Assembly: GCF_020905415.1 (NCBI RefSeq)
Contig: NZ_JAJJMP010000001.1
Coordinates: 1,189,501-1,253,500, forward strand
From: Myroides oncorhynchi
GTDB lineage: Bacteria; Bacteroidota; Bacteroidia; Flavobacteriales; Flavobacteriaceae
Reading direction: 5' to 3'
DNA: 64,000 nucleotides
In this document: one piece after another, positions 17,005 to 25,819 of the stretch
Layout: every line of letters begins with the position of its first letter
Position numbering within the stretch: the first letter of the stretch is position 1
Notes under the pieces: model-generated
The model's database searches: none
What the model saw: only the letters and a program-made list of their open reading frames with translations
What the model was told of the DNA's origin: nothing
Position numbers and translations under genes: made by a program

Positions 17005-19182
17005 ATGGCAAAAAACCTTAAACATAAGAAGAGTAAATCATTTGATTTTGCTCCTAAAATATTAAAGTTCTTATCTAAGAACACAACCAAATCTTATAAC
17101 TATAAGCAGATAGCTGGTCAGTTAGGAGTAGATGATACACAAGGTAGAAATGAAATCATTAAGGAGATCAAACACCTTATCGCTAAAGGAAAAATAGAAG
17201 AAATAGAAACTGGTAAATACAGATTTATCCCTCAAGCTAATTATGTAGAAGGACGTATAGATATGACGTCTCGTAAGACAGCTTACTTAGTAGTAGAAGG
17301 AGTAGAGGAGGATGTATTTATCCCAACGAACAACTTAAACAAAGCACTTGATGGTGATTTAGTTAAAGCGTATATCTACAACAAACGAAAAGGTAAAAAA
17401 CCAGAAGGTGAAGTGGTAGAGGTTATTGAAAGACACAAAAACCAATTCGTTGGAGTTATTGAAATTCAAAAGAACTTTGCATTTGTCTCTACATCAGATG
17501 CTAAAATGTACACAGACATATTCATACCTAAAGAAAAAGTAGGGGATGCTCGCGATGGAGAAGTTGTTGTAGTGGAATTAGAAGATTGGCCAGAGAAAGC
17601 TGATAGCCCATTTGGTAAAGTAATGAAAGTCTTGGGTAAACAAGGAGAACACGATACCGAGATACATGCTATCTTAGCTGAATATGGATTAACAGCTGAA
17701 TTCCCTAAAGAAGTAGATGACTTCGCTAACAAAATAGATACATCAATCAATGATGATGAAGTAGCTAAGCGTAGAGATATGCGTGAAGTGCTTACGTTTA
17801 CCATTGACCCTAAAGATGCAAAAGACTTTGATGATGCCTTATCATTCCAAGTATTAGAGAATGGTAACTACGAAATCGGTATTCATATCGCTGACGTTTC
17901 TCACTATGTAAAAGAAGGTACAATTTTAGATGAAGAAGCTTATAACAGAGCTACTTCCGTGTATTTAGTAGACAGAACAGTACCTATGCTACCAGAAGTA
18001 TTGTCTAACTTCGCTTGTTCGCTTAGACCTAATGAAGATAAATTTACATTCTCTGCAGTATTTGAATTAGATGACAAGGCTGAGATTAAAAACAAGTGGT
18101 TCGGACGCACTGTTACACATTCTGATCAACGTATGGCTTACGAAGAAGCTCAGTATATCATAGACTCTAAAGATAGAGTAATACCTGCTGACACTTCGCT
18201 TACAGGTGAAGATCAAGAAATCAGTGAAGAAGTAGCGAATGCAGTACTTAAACTAGATGAATTAGCTAAAATAATGCGTAAACAACGTATGAGTGACGGT
18301 GCTATATCATTTGATAAAGTTGAAGTAAAGTTTAACTTAAACGAAAATGCTGAACCTGTAGGTGTATTCTTTAAACAATCTAAAGAGGCTAACCACTTGA
18401 TCGAAGAGTTTATGCTACTTGCAAATAGAAAAGTATCTGAGTTTATAGGTAAACAAAAGAAAACTTTTGTTTATCGTATTCACGATGAGCCAGATCAAGA
18501 GAAATTATTCGGTCTTCAAAATGTTATCTCTAAATTCGGACATAATCTAAACTTTAAATCTAAAGCAAGTATCTCTAAATCTATCAATAAACTACTGAAA
18601 GATGTAGAAGGCAAGAAAGAACAAAATCTTGTGGATACACTAGCAATCAGATGTATGAGTAAGGCAAGTTATTCTACAAACAATATTGGTCACTATGGAC
18701 TAGCATTTGATTACTATTCACACTTTACATCACCTATTCGTCGTTATCCTGATGTTATGGCTCACAGGCTATTACAACATTATTTAGACCATGGCGCTAA
18801 TGTGAATCCAGAAGTTTTTGAGGTTAAATGTTCTCACTGTTCTTCTAGAGAAAACCTGGCTGCTAATGCAGAGAGAGACAGTATTAAATACATGCAGGTT
18901 AAATATATGCTAGACCAAAAGGATACAGAATTCCTTGGTGTTATATCTGGTGTTACAGAGTGGGGTATCTATGTAGAAATAGTAGAAAACAAATGTGAAG
19001 GTATGGTGCGTATTAGAGAGATTAAAGACGATTATTTTGTCTTTGATGACAAACAATATGCTTTAGTAGGTCAGTCAACTAAACAACTATTACAACTAGG
19101 TGACGAAGTTATTGTAACTGTAAAAAATGCAGATCTAGTGAAAAAACAATTAGACTTCAACTATATTAAAAAAGTAAACTAA
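17005..19182 (+). CDS. rnr: Ribonuclease R
   Basis: RNase R is a processive 3'-5' exoribonuclease that degrades structured RNA and acts in RNA quality control and cold adaptation. The 725-residue protein has a basic N-terminus, a winged-helix-like segment (about 15-75), two cold-shock/OB domains (about 80-225), the RNB domain with the catalytic aspartate cluster IDPKDAKDFDDALS (about 268-281), and a C-terminal S1 domain (about 639-722, GVISGVTEWGIYVEI). It lacks the long lysine-rich tail of the E. coli enzyme, as is usual in this phylum. A DUF2807 gene follows after two bases. Confidence 0.95.
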   Translation: MAKNLKHKKSKSFDFAPKILKFLSKNTTKSYNYKQIAGQLGVDDTQGRNEIIKEIKHLIAKGKIEEIETGKYRFIPQANYVEGRIDMTSRKTAYLVVEGVEEDVFIPTNNLNKALDGDLVKAYIYNKRKGKKPEGEVVEVIERHKNQFVGVIEIQKNFAFVSTSDAKMYTDIFIPKEKVGDARDGEVVVVELEDWPEKADSPFGKVMKVLGKQGEHDTEIHAILAEYGLTAEFPKEVDDFANKIDTSINDDEVAKRRDMREVLTFTIDPKDAKDFDDALSFQVLENGNYEIGIHIADVSHYVKEGTILDEEAYNRATSVYLVDRTVPMLPEVLSNFACSLRPNEDKFTFSAVFELDDKAEIKNKWFGRTVTHSDQRMAYEEAQYIIDSKDRVIPADTSLTGEDQEISEEVANAVLKLDELAKIMRKQRMSDGAISFDKVEVKFNLNENAEPVGVFFKQSKEANHLIEEFMLLANRKVSEFIGKQKKTFVYRIHDEPDQEKLFGLQNVISKFGHNLNFKSKASISKSINKLLKDVEGKKEQNLVDTLAIRCMSKASYSTNNIGHYGLAFDYYSHFTSPIRRYPDVMAHRLLQHYLDHGANVNPEVFEVKCSHCSSRENLAANAERDSIKYMQVKYMLDQKDTEFLGVISGVTEWGIYVEIVENKCEGMVRIREIKDDYFVFDDKQYALVGQSTKQLLQLGDEVIVTVKNADLVKKQLDFNYIKKVN

Positions 19183-19184
19183 AC

Positions 19185-19856
19185 ATGAGAAAAATAGCTC
19201 TTATTATAGCTTTTATGGCTAGTACACTTACATTCGCTCAGACTACGAAGGTAGTAGGAGAGTTTAAAAAACTAGCTGTTTATGACCAAATTGCCTTAAC
19301 CCTTATACCTGGAGAAGAAGGTAAAATCGAAATCGAAGGAGATAAAGAAGAATACGTTAATGTAGTAAACAAAAATGGTTTCTTAAAAGTTAAAATGAAC
19401 TTCGTTAATAGTTTTCAGGGAGAAGATATTAAGGTTAAACTGTACTATAAAGATTTAAGTGAAATAGTTGCAGAACAAGGAGCAACTATAAAAGGAGAGA
19501 TAGCAATTAAAGCTACCTCATTAATTCTTAATGCTAAAACAGGAGGTATTATTACAGCCCAAATAGATACAGATAAAGCAATAATTAAATCAAGTGCAGG
19601 ATCAGTAATTACCCTAACAGGAAAAACAAATGTACAAGATGTACTAAATAGTTCAGGAGCAAAAGTAAAAAACAAAGATTTAAACTCTAATCAAGCTCTT
19701 GTAACGGTAAATGCAGGAGGAATTGCTGAAGTAAAAGCGAGTGATTTAGTAGAGGCTAAAGTTAGAGCAGGTGGAGAAATTAGAATTTTTGGAAACCCTA
19801 AAAAAATAAACGAGAAGAACGTTTTAGGAGGTGTAATTACAAAAGTAAGTGAGTAA
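19185..19856 (+). CDS. Head-GIN domain (DUF2807) exported protein
   Basis: The 223-residue protein starts with a signal peptide (MRKIALIIAFMASTLTFAQ). The rest is a head-GIN/DUF2807 beta-solenoid with repeated G-rich strands (GATIKGEIAIKA, AKTGGIITAQI, SSAGSVITLTG, VNAGGIAEVKA, RAGGEIRIFG). The family is common on Bacteroidota cell surfaces and is called putative auto-transporter adhesin, though the function is unproven. It begins two bases after the rnr stop, so it is cotranscribed with rnr, and ends at a strong terminator. Confidence 0.88.
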   Translation: MRKIALIIAFMASTLTFAQTTKVVGEFKKLAVYDQIALTLIPGEEGKIEIEGDKEEYVNVVNKNGFLKVKMNFVNSFQGEDIKVKLYYKDLSEIVAEQGATIKGEIAIKATSLILNAKTGGIITAQIDTDKAIIKSSAGSVITLTGKTNVQDVLNSSGAKVKNKDLNSNQALVTVNAGGIAEVKASDLVEAKVRAGGEIRIFGNPKKINEKNVLGGVITKVSE

Positions 19857-19907
19857 AACACACATATTATTTAAAAATAATGTATCTTGCAAAAAGATTT
19901 TGAATAA

Positions 19908-19936
19908 ATGCCAATTTTAGGATTGGCATTTTTTAA
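19908..19936 (+). terminator. Terminator after rnr-DUF2807
   Basis: AATGCCAAT (19908-19916) pairs with ATTGGCATT (19922-19930), followed by a T run. It sits only 10 bases before the LysE start. Confidence 0.88.
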
Positions 19937-19945
19937 TTATATAGG

Positions 19946-20629
19946 ATGTTTGATAATTTATTAACAGGTGTCACACTTGGATTCTTTCTAAGTTTTATGA
20001 TAGGCCCTGTTTTTTTTATTCTTATTGAGACAAGTATAACTAGAGGTTTTAAAGCAGCTATTGCATTTGATATAGGTGTAATACTAGCTGATGCGGTATT
20101 CTTTGCTATAGCGTTTTTCAGTAGTTTTAAACTAATCAATGCAATAAAAGATGACCCTGCACTATTTCTCTTTGGAGGAATGATTATGTTAACTTACGGT
20201 ATCATATCATTTGTAAAACTAAAGAAAGTACAGGTACATACCTTACAACTAGCACCACCAAATCTAAGACGTGAATACTTAAACCTCTTTGCTAAAGGAT
20301 TCTTACTTAATTTTATTAATGTAGGAGTACTTGGTTTTTGGCTAGGTATCATCATCACATTAGGTCCTCAGATGGATATGGATCCTAACAAGATGTTTAC
20401 CTTCTTTGGATTCACTATTCTAGCTTACTTCATTACTGACCTATTTAAAATATTCTTAGCTAAGAAACTACGAGAGAAGTTAACTGCTAAAAACATCCTA
20501 AAAGTAAAGAAGATCAGTAGTATCGTTATTATAATCTTCGGACTAGTAATCATGATAAAGGGGATATTGCCTAAATCAACTGAAAATGGTATCAATCTAC
20601 CTCTTTCTAATCTAGAGAAGACAAAATAA
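19946..20629 (+). CDS. LysE-family exporter
   Basis: The 227-residue integral membrane protein matches the LysE/RhtB family of amino-acid and metabolite exporters. The N-terminal GVTLGFFLSFMIGPVFFILI carries the conserved GPxxF motif, ITRGFKAAIAFDIGVILAD matches the second conserved loop, and six membrane helices are apparent. The C-terminal tail (about 205-227) is polar. It follows the DUF2807 terminator directly and must use a promoter inside that region or readthrough; no clean TAnnTTTG box was found. The exported solute is unknown. Confidence 0.9.
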   Translation: MFDNLLTGVTLGFFLSFMIGPVFFILIETSITRGFKAAIAFDIGVILADAVFFAIAFFSSFKLINAIKDDPALFLFGGMIMLTYGIISFVKLKKVQVHTLQLAPPNLRREYLNLFAKGFLLNFINVGVLGFWLGIIITLGPQMDMDPNKMFTFFGFTILAYFITDLFKIFLAKKLREKLTAKNILKVKKISSIVIIIFGLVIMIKGILPKSTENGINLPLSNLEKTK

Positions 20630-20697
20630 GTAAATTACACTTAATATAAACATTCAAAATTGGGTAGAAAAGTGTAAAATAATCTCTTTGCCTTATA

Positions 20698-20995
20698 ATG
20701 GATAGCCCAGAAATACTAAAATTAATCTTACCTACTTAGTAGAACACTTTAATAATATAAAAATAGAAGAATCAGAATCAAAACTACATATCTACTTCGA
20801 AGAAAAGTATAATTATGGAAATCAGCTGATCCACAATCAATCTCAAAAGTCTTTCATAGTATAATTACCATTGAAGACTTTCCATTATGAGGCAAGTCAC
20901 TTAAGCTACATGTACATCATAATCATTGGACAAATAAACAAACAAGAGAAATAATAATACACGATTGGAATATAATCCCAAGTACTTAGCTGCAA
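20698..20995 (+). pseudogene. Relic of an ISAon1-type transposase N-terminal region gene
   Basis: ATG 20698 begins MDSPEILKLILPT, then the frame shifts (VEHFNNIKIEESESKLHIYF, EEKYNYGNQ), then shifts again to TIEDFPL, a stop, and GKSLKLHVHHNHWTNKQTRE, IIIHDWN. Order and spacing match the N-terminal region proteins of ISAon1-family elements (LPxxLVxHF..., EDFPLRGK, RRRW). At least two frameshifts and several in-frame stops mark it as long dead. No catalytic transposase part follows in the window. Confidence 0.75.
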
Positions 20996-21109
20996 AGCTA
21001 TAGGTAAATTTTTGGTGTTAAAGCAGAGAAGTCTCAACTCCAATAGATGTAAATAGACGTTAGAGATAAAAAAAATTGTCCTTTAGATTAACTAAGTATT
21101 TTACTAGGT

Positions 21110-21259
21110 TCCCTACTTTTGACTGTGATTCAATATTTCTTCAACATTACCCCAACATTGTTCCGCTATAAGTCCTTTTTATTGAAGAATTCTTGAGCCA
21201 CTCTTGATGAGCTCTTGACTCAACTATATTGCCTAGTCCCCAACTTTTGACTGTGATCC
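21110..21259 (+). repeat. Pair of direct repeats near the IS relic
   Basis: TCCCTACTTTTGACTGTGAT (from 21110) and TCCCCAACTTTTGACTGTGA (from 21237) share CTTTTGACTGTGAT and nearby bases, differing by one or two positions. They may be remnants of IS ends, but no matching inverted partner is evident. Confidence 0.5.
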
Positions 21260-21287
21260 CTTATATTGTTTTCTTAACTTTTAGACA

Positions 21288-21318
21288 TAAAAAAAGGATA
21301 GCTGTTACACTATCCTTT
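21288..21318 (-). terminator. Terminator of tRNA-Cys
   Basis: AAAGGATAG (21293-21301) pairs with CTATCCTTT (21310-21318); on the minus strand the stem is followed by T residues. Confidence 0.85.
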
Positions 21319-21324
21319 AGTTTG

Positions 21325-21395
21325 AGGCTTCGAGCGGATTCGAACCGCTGTAGACGGTTTTGCAGACCGCTTCCTAGCCACTCGGACACAAAGCC
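21325..21395 (-). tRNA. tRNA-Cys (GCA)
   Basis: The minus-strand cloverleaf has acceptor arms GGCTTTG and CGAAGCC with discriminator T, a D-arm TCC...GGA, an anticodon arm GCGGT-CTGCAAA-ACCGT with anticodon GCA, and a T-arm AGCGG-TTCGAAT-CCGCT. The U73 discriminator and GCA anticodon identify cysteine. CCA is not encoded. A hairpin terminator lies directly downstream. Confidence 0.95.
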
Positions 21396-21483
21396 TTGTC
21401 CTTGAATTGGATTGCAAACTTACAACTAATTTTGATATTTCAAAACCATTCGATGTACTTTTTTACAACAATTTGAACACTAT

Positions 21484-21840
21484 TTATCTAACTCCTTGCA
21501 TTTCAACAGTTACATATTCTACGTCACCACCCACAGGAGGATTGATTTTAGAAACTAGTACCGTTATATCCTCTACCATTGTTATTTCAAGTAGTATTCT
21601 ATCAATAATTCGTTGTGCTACATGTTCTAACAATTTAGATCTGATAGCCATTTCCTCCTTTACGATAGTGTTTAAAGTAACATAATCTATAGAGTAGTGA
21701 AGATCATCTGTAGCTGCTGCCATAGTAAAATCTCCTTTAGCTATTAAGTCTACGCGGTAGTCAGAACCTATTTTTGCCTCTTCATCCATACATCCATGAA
21801 AAGAAAAAGTTCTGATATTATTTAATTTAATTATTCCCAT
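21484..21840 (-). CDS. folB: Dihydroneopterin aldolase
   Basis: FolB splits dihydroneopterin to 6-hydroxymethyl-dihydropterin and glycolaldehyde in folate synthesis. The 118-residue protein has the conserved N-terminal FHGCMDEEAKIGSDYRVDL segment (about 14-32), with the catalytic-region glutamate of the DEE motif, YSIDYVTLNTIV (substrate tyrosine region) and the C-terminal KINPPVGGDVEYVTVEM. Length is typical. It is transcribed alone, divergent from glnS across a 129-base gap and followed by tRNA-Cys on the same strand. Confidence 0.92.
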   Translation of the reverse strand: MGIIKLNNIRTFSFHGCMDEEAKIGSDYRVDLIAKGDFTMAAATDDLHYSIDYVTLNTIVKEEMAIRSKLLEHVAQRIIDRILLEITMVEDITVLVSKINPPVGGDVEYVTVEMQGVR

Positions 21841-21941
21841 AACAGTCGTATTTGTATAATAAAGGCTAAAAGTACAAATAATTTGACTGCTTTATATGTA
21901 TAATATGCCGAAAGACTATCAGCAATTGATTAGTTTTTTGA

Positions 21942-21949
21942 TACCTTTG
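21942..21949 (+). promoter_or_regulatory. Promoter -7 box for glnS
   Basis: TACCTTTG lies 20 bases before the glnS ATG. Confidence 0.65.
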
Positions 21950-21969
21950 TAGTTATAATAATTATTTCC

Positions 21970-23652
21970 ATGTCAACAAAAGAGAAATCATTAAACTTTA
22001 TTGAGCAAATCATTGAAGAAGATATCAAGAATGGTTTGCCTACAGAAAAACTTCATTTCCGTTTTCCGCCTGAGCCTAATGGTTATTTACATTTAGGTCA
22101 CGCGAGTTCTATTTGTTTAAACTTTGGATTAGGTATTAAATACAATGCGCCTGTTAACTTGCGCTTTGATGATACCAACCCATCTAAAGAAGAACAGGAG
22201 TTTGTTGACGCAATCAAACATGACGTAGAATGGCTTGGGTACAAATGGGCAAATGAGGTTTATGCTTCTGACTATTTCCAACAGTTATACGACTGGGCTG
22301 TCCAAATGATTAAGGATGGCAAAGCATACGTAGACAGCCAGACTTCAGAAGTTATGGCGCAACAAAAAGGTACTCCAACTACTGTAGGTGTAGATAGTCC
22401 ATATAGAAATCGATCTGTAGAAGAGAACCTAGATTTATTCGAAAGAATGAAAAACGGTGAATTCGAAGAAGGTACTCATATCTTACGTGCTAAAATAAAT
22501 ATGGCACATACTAATATGCTTATGCGTGACCCTATCATGTACAGAATCATGAAAAAGGCTCACCATAGAACGAATAACGATTGGTGTATTTACCCAATGT
22601 ATGATTGGGCTCACGGAGAGAGTGACTACTTAGAGAGTATCTCACACTCATTCTGTACTTTAGAGTTCCTTCCTCACAGAGAATTATACGATTGGTTCTT
22701 AGATCAGATCGTTGATGAGAATAATATACGCCCAAAACAACGCGAGTTCGCTAGAAGAAACCTTTCTCATACAGTAGTAAGCAAGCGTAAACTAGCTCGT
22801 CTAGTAAGCGAAGGATTTGTGACTGGATGGGATGATCCACGTATGTCTACAATCTCTGGATTGCGAAGAAGAGGGTATACAGCGGCTTCTATTGTCAACT
22901 ATGCTAATACGATTGGTATCGCGAAGAGAGATAACCTTATCGATGTATCTCTTTTAGAATTTTGTATTAGAGAAGATTTAAATAAAATTGCTCCTCGTGT
23001 TATGGCTGTTTTAGATCCTGTGAAGTTAGTGATTACTAACTATCCAGAAGATTATGAAGAATGGTTAGACGCTGAGAATAACCCGGAAGAGGAAGTTATG
23101 ACTTACCGTAAAGTTCCGTTCTCTAAAGAGCTTTATATCGAGCAAGAAGACTTTAAAGAAGAAGCGAATAACAAATTCTTTAGACTAACACTTGGTAAAG
23201 AAGTACGTCTTAAAAATGCTTATATCATCAAAGGTGAAAGCGTAGTGAAAGACGAGAATGGAAACATCACTGAGATACACGCTACTTATGATGCAGACAG
23301 TAGAAGTGGAAGTGGAAGTGAAGCGAGTAAGCGAAAAGTAAAAGGAACTATCCACTGGGTATCTATACCACATGCTGTAGAGGCTGAAGTGCGTATCTAT
23401 GATCGTCTATTCATAGATGAAAATCCTGATGGAAATAAAGAGGTTGACTTTGTAGAATTCGTTAATCCTAATTCACTACAAGTAGTTAAAGGATATTTAG
23501 AACCAAGCTTAAGCACTGCTGTAGAGGGGGATAAGTTCCAATTCCAAAGATTAGGTTACTTCTGTGTAGACAAAGAAAGTACTGCCAATAAATTAGTATT
23601 TAATAAAACTGTAGGTTTAAGAGATACATGGTCAAAACTTGAACAGAAATAA
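21970..23652 (+). CDS. glnS: Glutaminyl-tRNA synthetase
   Basis: GlnRS charges tRNA-Gln with glutamine. The 560-residue length is normal. The class I HIGH motif lies in FPPEPNGYLHLGHASS (about 31-46), the second signature is VSKRKL (about 269-274, KMSKS counterpart), and FDDTNPSKEE, DWAHGESDYLESISHS and STISGLRRRGY are GlnRS-specific. The C-terminal anticodon-binding beta barrels are complete. Having both glnS and gltX in this window means direct Gln-tRNA charging and no need for the GatCAB route for glutamine. It has its own promoter and terminator. Confidence 0.97.
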   Translation: MSTKEKSLNFIEQIIEEDIKNGLPTEKLHFRFPPEPNGYLHLGHASSICLNFGLGIKYNAPVNLRFDDTNPSKEEQEFVDAIKHDVEWLGYKWANEVYASDYFQQLYDWAVQMIKDGKAYVDSQTSEVMAQQKGTPTTVGVDSPYRNRSVEENLDLFERMKNGEFEEGTHILRAKINMAHTNMLMRDPIMYRIMKKAHHRTNNDWCIYPMYDWAHGESDYLESISHSFCTLEFLPHRELYDWFLDQIVDENNIRPKQREFARRNLSHTVVSKRKLARLVSEGFVTGWDDPRMSTISGLRRRGYTAASIVNYANTIGIAKRDNLIDVSLLEFCIREDLNKIAPRVMAVLDPVKLVITNYPEDYEEWLDAENNPEEEVMTYRKVPFSKELYIEQEDFKEEANNKFFRLTLGKEVRLKNAYIIKGESVVKDENGNITEIHATYDADSRSGSGSEASKRKVKGTIHWVSIPHAVEAEVRIYDRLFIDENPDGNKEVDFVEFVNPNSLQVVKGYLEPSLSTAVEGDKFQFQRLGYFCVDKESTANKLVFNKTVGLRDTWSKLEQK

Positions 23653-23677
23653 TAGATTTTATTGATAATATAATTAT

Positions 23678-23725
23678 AAAATGGTGTTTTAACTAAGTAT
23701 TAACGGTTAAAGCACCATTTTTTGT
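23678..23725 (+). terminator. glnS terminator
   Basis: AATGGTG-TTTTAAC pairs with GTTAAA-GCACCATT around a 12-base loop, followed by a T run. Confidence 0.82.
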
Positions 23726-23763
23726 TTAATTTTAAAGTATTAATCATTTTAAAAACAATTGTT

Positions 23764-24105
23764 ATGTCAAAGAATTTAGGAAATACAGCTATCGCAGTAT
23801 TAGCGGGAGTAGTAGTAGGAGCAGGATTAGGAATTTTATTTGCTCCTGATGAAGGAAAAAAAACACGTAAAAAAATAAAAAAATCCTTTAATGATTCGAA
23901 AGATGATTTAAGTGATAAGATTGACGAATTAAAAAAACAAGTTCGCAACACTGTTTCTAAAAAGAAGCATGACTTCGAAACTGGATTCAATGAATTTCTA
24001 GCAAATTCAGAAGATAAAAAAGACGATGTTATTGCTAACTTAGAAAAAAAATTAGCCGAATTAAAAGCTAAAGCTGATACAATAGCAGATAGCGTTAAAA
24101 AATAA
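23764..24105 (+). CDS. YtxH-domain protein
   Basis: I use the ATG at 23764 (MSKNLGNTA), since the longer frame starts inside the glnS terminator region. The 113-residue protein has one N-terminal glycine-rich membrane helix (AIAVLAGVVVGAGLGILFAPDEGKK in two parts, 9-33), the FAPxxGxxxR YtxH motif, and a long lysine-rich coiled coil (about 35-113). YtxH proteins are small stress-associated membrane proteins of unclear function. It starts a three-gene unit with a holin-like protein (11-base gap) and a DUF6327 protein. Confidence 0.87.
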   Translation: MSKNLGNTAIAVLAGVVVGAGLGILFAPDEGKKTRKKIKKSFNDSKDDLSDKIDELKKQVRNTVSKKKHDFETGFNEFLANSEDKKDDVIANLEKKLAELKAKADTIADSVKK

Positions 24106-24116
24106 TAAGGTAGATA

Positions 24117-24467
24117 ATGGCATTTGAGGATATAAAGGATAATATAAGTGATATACGAAAAGATTCAGAGGAGTTAATCAATACTAGTCTGGATTATTAT
24201 CGCTTATGGGGATTTAAAGTTACAGCTAAAGCTGGTAGTAAGTTTATGACTTTACTGCTTGTCTCACTTTTTATTATGATGTCTCTTTTCTTATTTTCTC
24301 TATGTGCTGCCTATGCCCTAGCTGTATATTTTGAAAGCAATGCTATCGGTTTTTTAATGATGGGAACTTTTTATCTAATCATTGCATTTATAGCTTATAT
24401 ATTTAGAAAGCCCCTAGTAGAGAGACCATTTATCAAGAAGTTGTCTGAAATAATTTTTAACGATTAA
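24117..24467 (+). CDS. Phage-holin-superfamily-like (DUF1469-type) membrane protein
   Basis: The 116-residue protein has a polar helical N-terminus (1-40) and two membrane helices (about 43-73 and 77-97), then a basic tail. This matches the putative Actinobacterial-type holin-X/DUF1469 family. In flavobacteria this protein accompanies YtxH and DUF6327 proteins and is not part of a prophage; no phage genes are nearby. A role in envelope stress or membrane organisation is a guess. Confidence 0.8.
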   Translation: MAFEDIKDNISDIRKDSEELINTSLDYYRLWGFKVTAKAGSKFMTLLLVSLFIMMSLFLFSLCAAYALAVYFESNAIGFLMMGTFYLIIAFIAYIFRKPLVERPFIKKLSEIIFND

Positions 24468-24478
24468 ATATTTATTTG

Positions 24479-24730
24479 ATGAAGAAGTCATATTCCTCTA
24501 TTGAAGAAATTAATGCTGATTTAGAGATTCTGAAAGTTCAGAAAGATATTCATTACTATAAGATCTTTCAATCTGTAGATAATATCAAAGAAGAACTAAC
24601 ACCAAATAATCTCGTTAGGAATACTTTTGGTACTGTTACGTCCTTTGTCAAAGGATCTAATAATGCTCAAGCTTTTCTGATATCCGCGGCAATGAAATAC
24701 TTTTTCAAAAAGATACGAAATAATAAATAG
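24479..24730 (+). CDS. DUF6327-like small protein
   Basis: The start is the ATG at 24479, giving 83 residues. The protein is mostly helical, with SIEEINADLEILKVQKDIHY (6-25), NIKEELTPNNLVRNTFGTVT and a weakly hydrophobic C-terminal segment ending KKIRNNK. It matches in pattern a small flavobacterial family I know as DUF6327. It closes the YtxH/holin-like unit. Its stop codon lies inside the left arm of the long palindromic terminator at 24722-24779. Confidence 0.75.
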   Translation: MKKSYSSIEEINADLEILKVQKDIHYYKIFQSVDNIKEELTPNNLVRNTFGTVTSFVKGSNNAQAFLISAAMKYFFKKIRNNK

Positions 24731-24779
24731 CATAAAAAAAGCTCCTGAACTTTCAGGAGCTTTTTTTATGCTATTTATT
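24722..24779. terminator. Long perfect palindrome acting as bidirectional terminator
   Basis: Two 28-base arms (24722-24749 and 24752-24779) are perfect reverse complements around a CT centre, with A7/T7 tracts and a GCTCCTGAA core. The stop codons of both convergent genes (24728-24730 and 24775-24777) lie within the arms. Confidence 0.92.
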
Positions 24780-25761
24780 CGTCTTCTAAGGCTTGTTCAT
24801 ACCCGCCGTGACTACTATTATCATTTCTGGTAGAAGATCCATCATAACGATTAGAATTACCGTTATCTATACTCATTTCTTTCATCTTGCTACTTGCAGC
24901 AAATGATGCTATCATATTCGTCAACATATCACTAGCTGCTGATGGAGCATTAGGTAGTAAGATCAAGTTAGATCTACTATCCGCACCTACAGACTGAAGT
25001 GTATCATAATGCTGAGTAACCACTATTAAAGCTGAAGCTTCTTGTGAGTTAATTCCAACTTTATTCAATACATCCACGCTCTCTACTAGTCCTTGAGCAA
25101 TCTCTCTACGTTGGTCAGCGATACCTTGTCCTTGAAGGCGTTTAGATTCCGCCTCTGCTTTTGCCTTTGCTACGATACGTATTCTACTAGCTTCAGCTTC
25201 ATATTCAGCTGCCACTTTCTCTCTATCCGCAGCATTAATACGGTTCATCGCGTTCTTAACTTGAATATCTGGATCAATATCTGTAATTAGTGTATTAATT
25301 ATATCATACCCATAAGTAGTCATTGCCTCATTTAATTCACGCTTTACTGCTACTGCTATGTTATCTTTTCTCTCGAATACATCATCTAATATCAGCTTAG
25401 GTACCTCTGCACGTACAACATCGAAAACATAAGATGTAATCTGATCGTGTGGATACTCTAATTTATAGAACGCATCTTCAACGCGATCTTGAATAACCTT
25501 AAACTGAATAGAAACTTTCAATTTAACGAATACGTTATCCTTAGTCTTAGTCTCAATTAAAACATCTAATTGTTGGATGCGTAGGTTAACTACCCCTGCC
25601 TTTCTATCCACGAAAGGTATCTTAATTTGTAATCCTGAATGTCTAATACTATTAAATCTTCCGAATCGTTCGATGATAACAGCTGACTGCTGTTTTACTG
25701 TAAAAAAACCTAAAAGCAATAGTATTACTATCGCTCCAACTATAAAGTACATTGGTGTCAT
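24775..25761 (-). CDS. SPFH/Band 7 family membrane protein (slipin/stomatin type)
   Basis: The 328-residue protein has an N-terminal membrane anchor (about 4-22), the stomatin start VKQQSAVIIERFGRFNSIRH, an SPFH domain to about 190, and a charged coiled-coil region (AADREKVAAEYEAEASRIR) followed by a disordered Ser/Asn/Asp tail. SPFH proteins form membrane-associated oligomeric scaffolds, often linked to protease control. No NfeD partner is adjacent. The upstream lipoprotein gene on the same strand is 58 bases away and may be cotranscribed. Confidence 0.92.
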   Translation of the reverse strand: MTPMYFIVGAIVILLLLGFFTVKQQSAVIIERFGRFNSIRHSGLQIKIPFVDRKAGVVNLRIQQLDVLIETKTKDNVFVKLKVSIQFKVIQDRVEDAFYKLEYPHDQITSYVFDVVRAEVPKLILDDVFERKDNIAVAVKRELNEAMTTYGYDIINTLITDIDPDIQVKNAMNRINAADREKVAAEYEAEASRIRIVAKAKAEAESKRLQGQGIADQRREIAQGLVESVDVLNKVGINSQEASALIVVTQHYDTLQSVGADSRSNLILLPNAPSAASDMLTNMIASFAASSKMKEMSIDNGNSNRYDGSSTRNDNSSHGGYEQALEDE

Positions 25762-25819
25762 AGTGCAATTTTTATGAATTATCCTGTTAAAATAAAAATT
25801 TATTTACTAAATACCAAAT

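Larger units (their letters stand above)
20630..21287. other. Gene-poor region with transposase relic and direct repeats
   Basis: This stretch holds the decayed ISAon1-type frame (20698-20995) and two near-identical copies of a roughly 22-base repeat. I see no intact gene. Confidence 0.7.

Noticed and set aside
24117..24467. Holin-like protein as prophage evidence
   Set aside because: The protein is a chromosomal family found with YtxH and DUF6327 proteins; no phage structural, lysis or integrase genes are nearby.
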